Part shown: positions 56,211-64,000 of the stretch, piece after piece
Numbering within the stretch: the stretch's first letter is position 1
Layout: every line of letters starts with the position of its first letter
Assembly: GCA_963969495.1 (NCBI GenBank)
Contig: OZ018319.1
Location: 208,962,247-209,026,246, forward strand
DNA length: 64,000 bases
Reading direction: 5' to 3'
Origin: Ceratothoa steindachneri
Lineage: Eukaryota > Arthropoda > Malacostraca > Isopoda > Cymothoidae
Notes under the pieces: generated by a model
The model's input: only the letters and a program-made list of their open reading frames with translations
The model's database searches: none
Told to the model about the DNA's origin: nothing
Position numbers and translations under genes: made by a program

Positions 56211-57510
56211 TTTATTAAAAGAATTATAGTTTACATACGTGTATTCCTGTTTATATGATATAACAGTAATAATGCATTATTAGATAGAGAAAGTTTTTTT
56301 TTTTTAAATTCAGAAAAATGAGGTAATCTCAATGAAAATGGTGTATGCTGCACTGAGAAAATCTGACCTGATTGAACCTATCAGACCCACTAATCTTATT
56401 TATAATCAATTTGATTTTTTATTTAAGACAAATATTTCAATACTTTATCCATGACATTGGGACCTCATAGGGTTCAACACAAGGTGTAAAGGCCTATTTA
56501 CAATTCCACACCTATCATATTTATACATCTAACTTACACAATATCACCCACTTATTTCTAGTCAGTCCCAATTTCTTGAACACAGTTTCACATAACAAGT
56601 CATCTATCGTGGTATTTTCCAGCGATTCAGACACCATCATTCTCACCCACATAATATCATTTATCAGCCTATTTCTATCCATAGGCTCATTTAAACGTTT
56701 TCCCACATCATATTTTTGAGTCCATCAACAATAATAGCGGTTCCTTCTTATTGATTCAGCTTTGCGATTCGAAATGAGGTGGTCAACTGGTGGAAAATCT
56801 TAAATTGCAACTCGAACCTGCAATGATGACTGTTCGACCCTACCCGAGAAAGATTATCTGTGAAGAGCACAGTTGCTGATGCGTTGGTGATGCTAAGTTG
56901 GCAGGTGATAAATCATAAGTGGCTATTGTATTGCTAGGTTTCTTCCTAAATTGAGTTCAGTTGTAATGAAGTTTAACCGGTGGTTATGGCGTATAATCGC
57001 ACGTTGCTAAATTTCAGAGTAATCTTAATCGTGAAGTATTGAAAATATATTCTAATACTCTTGATATCAATAAATCTGGGGTTTTGATACAACTTCCATA
57101 GTGTTAATATTCTATCTCCAATATTTCTGCTAGGTATGTGTTATATGTCTATTTATATGCTATTTATACTTGATATTTAATTCTTCTAGAAATTCTCCAG
57201 CAAAAAGCTCAAAATGAGTTTTAAGGGCGCAACTTTGCATTAGAAACTCCTCTTATGAAGCGAAGGAGAAGAGAATCATGAACACAAATGCACCACTATG
57301 TAATCTTTTTGAGATGTTGAATTTGCACATGCGTATGCTTTTAAAAGGGCGTATGTGCGGAGTGTATTAATTGGCTTTTAAAAATATTATGTATATTTTA
57401 ACCCCTTTTTTCTATTCTACTTCGTTTTTATTCGTGCACGAAACAAGTCAAATAAAATGAGAATGTTAGACGTTTTGAATTGCATTAAAAGCCTAAAGTT
57501 TTTATTTAGT
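56211..57510. other. Unassigned AT-rich sequence
   Basis: No domain recognised; the minus open frame at 56521-56706 has no known motif. Confidence 0.4.
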
Positions 57511-57650
57511 TGCTTCAATTCATCGCGGCAGTGAAACCCTGCCCCACTAGGGACTGCAACCAATGATATGTTGCAGCGAATTGACGTGTGCCGTGTCTCA
57601 GACAGCGCGCATGTTCAAAATTTGAAACAAATATTAGGGCACATTTAAAT
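57511..57650 (+). pseudogene. mariner-family transposase C-terminal fragment
   Basis: The plus reading TATNDMLQRIDVCRVSDSAHVQN corresponds to the C-terminus ('..T.DMLQ..W....YRLD..R....AH') of the transposase described next, which lies on the opposite strand; the two fragments are tail to tail. Confidence 0.6.
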
Positions 57651-57654
57651 AAGT

Positions 57655-58600
57655 TATTTGATATATAGGGTGGTTATAAAATCTGATATCATTTGAGATA
57701 CAAATATCTTAGACAAGAAAGCCCAGGCAAATGAAACTAAACAGGTTTAGTGGAGAGTAATTTAAGATTTATTCCTTAAAATTTGAATGAGAAGTTTAAA
57801 GGTCTGTGGATTCCATGAACGATTTCACAAATTTTAAACATGTGTGCTGACTGAGACACGGCGCAGGTCAGTTCACTGCAGCATATCATTGGTTGCTGTC
57901 CCCATTGCGGCAGTGATTTTCTGCTTGCTTCAGTTCCTCTTGGTTTGCAAGGAAAGGAGGGAGACATAAACTAGTCACTTTACATAGCCCCCCCAAAATC
58001 TCAAGGTGTTAGGTTAGGTGAACGTAGACGCCATTTTAATAGCTGTCTTTATCACTAGCACGCCCGATCCAACTTCCTGGCAGATTCTCATGGAAAATGA
58101 AGTCTTAATGTTCATTTAAAATGAATGATATAATCTATTAGCCTGTTCTGAAACATATTTAGATAAACATTACAGGTCTTGGAAATGGCACAGAACACAT
58201 TTGCTTTCGGTGAATCATTTTCGTTTTCAACTGTGGCAGGGAAATTTTCTTTTGCCCAAATGTAAACATTATGCTTTTTGACTTTGCCATTCCTATGAAA
58301 TGTGGCCTCATCACTGAAAAGGAAACGTTTATTGAACACATCTCTTTCAAGTTTCTCTAGCACATCAACACAGAATTGTATGCGGTTTTGCTTTTCATCT
58401 TCGTTTAAGGCTTGAACGAGCTGCAGTGTTTAGGGTTTTATTCCAATCGTTTCCTCAAGAATCGCCAAATTGTAGTTGGGGGAATCTGGATTCTCAGGAT
58501 TGCTCTTTTATAGATTTCTTGGAACTTCGCAAGAGTTTTTAGTGAACCCGCTCGGTCATCTATCCCGATGCTGGTGGCCGTCTAGATCATTTTGCACTGC
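57655..58600 (-). pseudogene. mariner-family (IS630/Tc1/mariner) transposase
   Basis: In coding order: TTIWRFLRKRL (about 58450), ALNEDEKQNRIQFCVDVLEKLE, then the open block 58363-58112 with FLFSDEATFHRNGKVKKHNVYIW (catalytic D-E-A-T-F-H) and DSPKANVFCAISKT. After frameshifts come ALS-type blocks, VKDLVYV-like sequence, KQKITAAMGTATNDMLQ and VSVSTHV at about 57870-57830. The 3' end reads TTTTATAACCACCCTATATA near 57655, resembling the 'TAGGGTGG' terminal motif of such elements. The opposite terminus was not found. Inactive. Confidence 0.75.
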
Positions 58601-59220
58601 ACAGAGCTTTCTTTTTTTAATTTTTATGTCATGTTCAAATTTGTATTAGTGTTGCTGAATATTAAGAAAATTCTTTCACAAAAGCAAGCTGTTGGTTTCT
58701 TCTAATGTTTTCGAGGACACTACAATACAAAAAGCTTTTTATTTTCCAGTGAATGGCGTTTTTATACCTGAAAAGATAAAAGACCCCCCAAAATTTGAAT
58801 GTTTCCAAACATGCATTAAAACTTGAAGTTTATTGAACTTGACTTTGAAAGGTTTTTGAAGCGTGAATTCCTTTTTTTTTAGAAACATCTTAATCTAAGG
58901 ACAACTTTACTGGATTTTGTCACCCATTTGCTCACTTCATCAGCGATAGGGCTAGTGGGAGTTGAGATGCAGATCATCCTCCGTCCTTCTTTATTAACCG
59001 TCGTTGCGCGTTGAGCAATGCATATGACTTTGTTTTTGACCATCCTAATTAAGGCCACGAGTTTCCCACAATTGTTGGAAAGTGTCCTGTTACAGAATTA
59101 TATAATTACGAAACAGGAAATACTACAAACAAAATACACTCAAGCCTAGTTCAATGGAAGGAATGAAGTGAAAGTCAGAGGTGAAGGTTTTTTAAAATGA
59201 GAGGCTATGCCCACGAAATT
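58601..59220. other. Unassigned sequence
   Basis: It may contain the 5' end of the mariner-family element, but no terminal repeat could be matched. Nothing else recognised. Confidence 0.35.
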
Positions 59221-60128
59221 AGCTTAAAACCCCTTTAAAGTTATATCTTTAAGTAATATTTATCTATTCTATTCTTGATCATATTTACTGAAGTGCTTTC
59301 AACTACATGGCTTGACAAACTGTTCCATGTTTGTATTATTTAAATGAAGTCTTTGGGGGGCTACAGCAGCGTTAAATATTGTGTTCACTAGCCTGAAACC
59401 ATTATTTCTAGTGGTCTCTCCGTTATCTAACTCAGATATTGATTCCTAGTTTACATTAGTGGAACCGTTTGTATTTTAAAACCTTCCATAGGTTGGTCGC
59501 ACACATGCCACTCCTCCATGACAGTAAATTTAGATTCCTGTTTCTCTTCATACGATTTATTTGTAAGTTCAGGAATTAATTTCGTCGCTAGACGTTGGAT
59601 ACGTTCTAACTTTACAATATCCTTTCGCATATATGAAGACGAAAACTGTTCAGGAGAGTACAAACGAGGTCTTACAATCGCTTTATATAAGGGATGAATG
59701 ATAGCCCTTGATTTAAACGCAAAATATCTAGGTATGTATCCTTGAACCTTTTTGCCTTTTGGGAAGTTACAATGCATTGTTTTGAAAATTTGCCTTTCGA
59801 GGTGCCAATGTATACTGCAATGTTTTGGAAATTTTAGATCACTCGAGATTAAGATACCTAAATCCCTTTCCATGTCGACGGCATTTAAAATTTGCCCACC
59901 CATATTGTAATCTATTGGAGGATTATCATAAACATGGTGCAGTACCTTATAAACACACATGAATGAGGAAAGCTTTATTATTGTTATGATTATGATGGTA
60001 GAAAATAATCCATATATGTAAAGCATGAAATAAGAAACATTATTATTAGTAGTGATGGTGTGGATGACGTGATGATAAAATGGCGTTGTTTTCCAGGGTG
60101 GGAAGGGATAGAGCAAGCTGATTATCAT
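59221..60128 (-). pseudogene. CR1-like LINE, post-RT region and C-terminus
   Basis: The minus reading at 59960-59451 includes DMERDLGILISSDLKFPKHC (the 'E.DLGV..S.DLKFS.QC' block), SRAIIHPLYKAIVRPRLYSPEQFSSSY and DIVKLERIQRLATKLIPEL. Lower down, TRNNGFRLVNTIFNAAVAPK and IQTWNSLSSHVVESTSVNM continue to the C-terminus near 59250. A 20-30 residue insertion after FPKHC (HWHLERQ...) is unlike other copies. RT catalytic blocks are absent, so it is 5'-truncated. Confidence 0.8.
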
Positions 60129-60181
60129 TTTATGTACATTGAAACGTACACATGTGCACTCTGAGTTGAATTATTTTTATA

Positions 60182-60250
60182 ATGACGTCACTTTTATGAG
60201 CCATGACGTCGTCAGTAGATTATGGCACTTCGGGTGATCACGTCATAATT
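60182..60250. other. Cluster of TGACGTCA-like palindromes
   Basis: TGACGTCA at 60183-60190, TGACGTCG at about 60204, and ATCACGTCAT at about 60238-60247. These match cAMP-response-element/bZIP sites by sequence, with no gene recognised nearby, so a regulatory role is speculative. Confidence 0.3.
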
Positions 60251-60385
60251 TGTCGTGCGATAGATTTCAACGCTTAGGCAGGTGGGTTCGATTCCTTGCG
60301 AGAGAGAACACCTAAGAATCGGCGCTCGTTAGAAAATCCCGCCCATCACGCCGGGGCGCCGAGATTTGCGGACGTGTACACGCAG
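60250..60385 (+). mobile_element. tRNA-derived SINE, copy 1
   Basis: A B-box-like GTGGGTTCGATTCC at 60282-60295 is followed by CCTAAGAATCGGCGCTCGTT and a GCCCATCACGCC tail, the same order as in copy 2 at 63.4 kb. The tRNA-like 5' part (CGTGCGATAGATTTCAACGC) is shorter and more degenerate. Family unknown to me. Confidence 0.65.
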
Positions 60386-62875
60386 TTCTATACTCATCAG
60401 TCATCTTGCACTTTAAAAATGAATGATAATCCTACAACTAACGTATTTTGATGTGATAAATAAAGAAAATGAAAATTTTTGATACTAACTTTTTGGCGTA
60501 AAGGTCAAATAAGGGTGGAAATAAGTATTTAAACATTCATCTTATTAGCTAGTTACATGTATACTAGGTTAACTAGCTAGCTACAATCGAATAATAACGT
60601 AAGATATCTTAAGAATAATGGGACTAAATAGCTACTAGCTATCTAGTTATTAGTTATCTAACATTAAATGAAAAAGTAATACGAGCCTCAAAGTTTTAAC
60701 TTTAATCTCAAATATTTGCCATCTGTAATCTTCAACAGCTGTCGCAGCACTCGTTGCTTGGATGTTATTGCAACAACTGATTTCTATAGGCTACTCCTGA
60801 TTAGTAAAGATCTCATACTACTACACGAGAAATCTTATTTAATGGTCTAGTGCAAGAAACATTTGATGCACGAACTCTAAAATGACAAAATATTGCATAT
60901 GTCAGAAATTTGATTACTTTGGCTGCATTTATAATACATCTAAGACAGATTATCCACAAGTAATTTGCAATGAGAGTAAGTGAATTTCAGCCGAAGCGCT
61001 TGGAAACTGTTCAAAATGGTTAACAAGAAGCACGTTTTCAGAAAAGAACATTGTGAGAATGTCAATAACAAGTTTAAAATCGTTCGGTTTGAAAACATTT
61101 CGTTTAATGCGAATTCATTACTTAAAAGTAACGAATCAGGCAAGATATTTGAATTAAGCTGGACTTCGATGAATAAAAAAAAAATCTAAGATTTTAGATG
61201 AAATATTTTGGATTGATTATTCTGTTTGAAAATTATCGAGCCATCTTAATCGACATAACTTTATCTTCTTGTGACATAGTGAGAACTATTATTTAACCTT
61301 ATAACATCTAAATAAAGTTCCGGTGTAGCAGGGCCAACTTTAAAGCCTAGAGAATAAAGTTATTCCACCATTGTTACAAATGAATTCTCATGAGCTCCGC
61401 GGTGACTCTGCACCTTTCCCAAGGCAAAAAGTGTCTTTGATAATGGAGGTTGAAAACTCGCCTTTGTGTCCGGTCCATATCACAGCAAAGCAAGATTTTC
61501 ACACATATACGAGATCATCCACATAATTCGCACTTCTGCAGTGAAGGTTCTTTTAAGTAGGAAAATGATAAATTCTCGCCGCCATCTTTCAGGCCCCACT
61601 CATTCCTGTACCTTTTATTGTTTTTCCTAGGGGTTGAGGGCATTTCCTAAAGAGATTCCGTATATTTGGGTCAACAAGATTTCGTGATGAAGAGTCACGG
61701 AAAATCTTTACATTTGCTTGGAAATGCATTCGCGCAACCACCTGGCGGTCCGCTTTTAACCAATGGCTGAAGACTTGTCCTCTTGTGGTTTAGAGGCCAG
61801 GCACAATCGGAGCAACCCTTATCCCGCGAATCTAGCAGCAGAGGGCAGGTTCCATTCATCTCTACTAACTTTCATCTTCCCTTCTTATCCTGGTTTACTT
61901 TTGCGAGCAAAACCTCGTCCTCCCAGTCGCATTCGGGCAGACCATTTTTAGCCACTTTCTTATTTTTAGATAAAATCTGACTGTCGCTCCACTTCGATTA
62001 CATTCTCGTCTAAACAGACACAGCCTGAAAACTTTACCGTGTGGTGGCCAGGTTAACCCACACCATTAATGGCGATAACTCATGACAATCAACGGAATAT
62101 CTTTTTGCTGTCCGACCTCTTCACTCCATCACAACATTCGGTTTAAGTACCCTGAAATTTGCCTACACTGAAATATTTTTGCAGCACTGGTGTTTACCGA
62201 TGCTCTCAGTAAGTCTCTCGCTACTGTGATTCCATCATTGACTTAATCGTTCTTCGTCATCGTACAATTCCCTAGATGGTTTTATCATATTCTCTCGACG
62301 GTTTCATTATTCTCGTAGGCATGCTGATTTTGACGTGTGGGTGTAAACAACTCCATCCACATATGTCATCACACACATAATTAATCAGAACCTCGCTGCA
62401 TCTTCCTCCATCCTCTCTTCCCACACTGAAAACATTATTATTCTTTTGTGCCGTAACGGACAGAAGGGGTTTTCTTTTCTAGATGACCGTAACGCAGAAC
62501 TAGTTACTGTTGATAGTCCAGCGTCATATGATAGAATATAAACAAATTAAATATAGTAGATAGATAGATAAATAGATAGATAGAAGGACCGACATATGAG
62601 GTGCCAAATTTGAAGAAAACTACGAAGAGCATATTTGGTAACAGCGTTTTCATAAATCGATTTTCCTCCACAGTGGTGAAGTGATGAACAGTGGGAAATG
62701 TGTAAAGATCATAGTAAATAATTTGAGGCATTATGAAGTTGGAGGGCAAACAACTCTCTTAAATAATCTACCTCTGTTCTACCACAAGGACTGCCATATT
62801 ATCACTTGAGGGAGAAACAATCGAGAAACCATCTCACTTCGAATCGGTTATGTCATTTTCCACTCCAACACAACA
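60386..62875. other. Unassigned AT-rich sequence
   Basis: No genes or mobile elements recognised. Short open frames (60940-61189 both strands, 61763-61980 plus) lack motifs. A GATA-type microsatellite lies at 62556-62585. Confidence 0.4.
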
Positions 62876-62877
62876 GA

Positions 62878-63370
62878 GGAATGGCAACTATGAGCTTGGT
62901 GTATCATCATGGCAACCATGCGCTTGTTTGTCGCATTGTCAAATATTACTCTAGTGTCTATTCTAGGCAAACACAAACTTGGTGTGTCGTCATGGCAACT
63001 ATGACCTTAGTACGTCATCATGGCAAAAATTACCAGGCGTGTCGCTATGGCAACCATGAGTTTGGTACGTTGTAAGCATGAACGTGTTGTGTCTTAAAGT
63101 CAAACATGATCTGGGTATGTCGAAATGACAAACATAACCCTGGGTGTCTTACTGACAATCATGACATTGGTGTGTGGTCATGGCAAATATGACTTTGATG
63201 TATCGTTATGGCAAACATGACTTGGGTGTGTCCTAATGGCAATCATAATTTTAGTATCCTCATTGCAACCATGAACTTGATGTATGGTCATAGCAAGAAC
63301 ATGACCTAGTTGTGTTATCATGGCAACCTTAACCTGGCTGTGCTTTCATGGCAAAGATGACCTTAGTGTG
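62878..63370. repeat. Minisatellite, ~28-bp unit, about 17 copies
   Basis: Unit GTGTGTCATCATGGCAACCA followed by TGACCTTG at 26-30-base spacing, with substitutions and a few partial copies. It ends at the SINE head that begins about 63370. The open frame 62806-63075 is a by-product. Confidence 0.9.
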
Positions 63371-63540
63371 CCTTGTGACTCGATAGGATATGGCGCTGCA
63401 TTTCAAAAACTTGGGTACATGGGTTTGATTCGTGTCGAGACCAGAAGCCCAAGAATCGGCGCTCGATGAGAACTCTCGCCAATCATATGGTAAACAGAGA
63501 TTTTCTTTTTACACTCTCCTCAGATGAAAATGGGGCTCAC
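63370..63540 (+). mobile_element. tRNA-derived SINE, copy 2
   Basis: A tRNA-like head: GTGACTCGATAGGATATGGC (A-box/D-arm region), an anticodon-like stretch TTTCAAAAACTTGGG, and GGGTTTGATTCG (B box, one change from GGTTCGATTCC). It is followed by CCAAGAATCGGCGCTCGATG and ACTCTCGCCAATCAT, shared with copy 1. A functional tRNA is ruled out by the broken stems and the long body. Confidence 0.7.
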
Positions 63541-64000
63541 ACTTGAGTAATAAAAGTTCGGAAAACTGGCAGGCTGATTGAAAAGCACACTACTCCGCCC
63601 CCACCCCCTCCGTAACAAAGAATTGCCCCTGGTGTCTACGGATTTGGCAGTATTTAACATTCTGATCTTTTTGTAGGCTTCATTGGTCGATGCAAAAATT
63701 ATTGGTACGAGAAGAAAGCCAGATGAACAATGGGCAAAAGATTGACCACAAAAAAATCTGTGTGAAATTCTTTATTACGTGTATGAACTCGGAGGTAAAG
63801 CAGCCCAGCGGCCGTCAGGATCTATGCGCCATCTGTTGGAGATGAGGTTTGTGCCACCACTAGTTACAAGGCGGTTAAGATGGATCTTTTGTAGATCTCC
63901 TACCACCCCTGTCATTTTAGGAGTTGCCTTCAACACGATTAGAAAGGAGAATGGAGCTGATTTCTTCAACACGATCAGGAGGGAATTCTGAGCTGGTTCA
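63541..64000. other. Unassigned sequence to window end
   Basis: A segment around TTCAACACGATTAGAAAGGA is partly repeated at 63930-63985. Opposed open frames at 63775-63991 have no recognised motif. Confidence 0.35.

Noticed and set aside
63370..63440. Functional tRNA gene
   Set aside because: The A- and B-box-like segments are present but the stems are broken and the same body occurs at 60.3 kb, so it is a SINE head.

Overview
This window looks like repeat-dominated, AT-rich nuclear DNA of an arthropod. A decapod crustacean is my best guess, from the flavour of the CR1-like LINE proteins, the dense microsatellites and the many minisatellites; this is inference, not proof. I see no prokaryotic gene organisation and no convincing host single-copy gene. 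Almost everything recognisable is a mobile element or tandem repeat, most of it decayed by stops, frameshifts and deletions.

Layout. 0-6.4 kb: unassigned DNA with a ~36-bp minisatellite (1.77-2.9 kb), a ~120-bp triplication (3.0-3.35 kb) and a fold-back (4.6-4.8 kb). 6.45-6.95 kb: LINE 3' fragment, minus strand. 6985-13580: an LTR retrotransposon with both LTRs (~1 kb) and Ty3/gypsy-type proteins in the order gag - protease - integrase - reverse transcriptase - RNase H, the copia-like order known from Gmr1-type elements. 13.6-14.25 kb: Tc1 transposase remnant. 17.1-17.6 and 18.25-19.0 kb: two LINE 3' ends. 20.86-21.29 kb: 37-bp minisatellite. 22.9-24.55 kb: CR1-like LINE, minus strand.

25.3-46.2 kb is a stack of nested insertions. 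One plus-strand CR1-like LINE ('LINE C') is cut into four pieces by (i) a hAT transposon (26953-33618), which itself holds a second hAT (29599-33452, perfect 8-bp target duplication), which in turn holds a reverse-oriented LINE C relative; (ii) a second, internally deleted Gmr1-like element (34326-37403); (iii) an ~8-kb block (37474-45471) holding two near-identical CR1-type LINEs head to head. Read across the junctions, LINE C rejoins as continuous coding sequence.

46.8-48.3 kb (minus) and 53.9-56.2 kb (plus) carry two decayed members of one uncharacterised, zinc-cysteine-containing protein family. The second has two GT-AG introns; the first lacks intron 1 precisely, as a retrocopy would. 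Between them lie a solo LTR (49910-51242, 5-bp target duplication), a (TA)n array, an internally deleted mariner and a 20-bp minisatellite. 57.5-60.1 kb holds mariner-family fragments and a LINE; 60.25 and 63.37 kb hold two copies of a tRNA-derived SINE; 62.88-63.37 kb is a 28-bp minisatellite.

The most unusual items are the two gypsy-type elements with integrase ahead of RT, both carrying the same Asp-to-Asn change in the RT active site; the four-level nesting; and the intron/intronless pair of an unnamed gene family.
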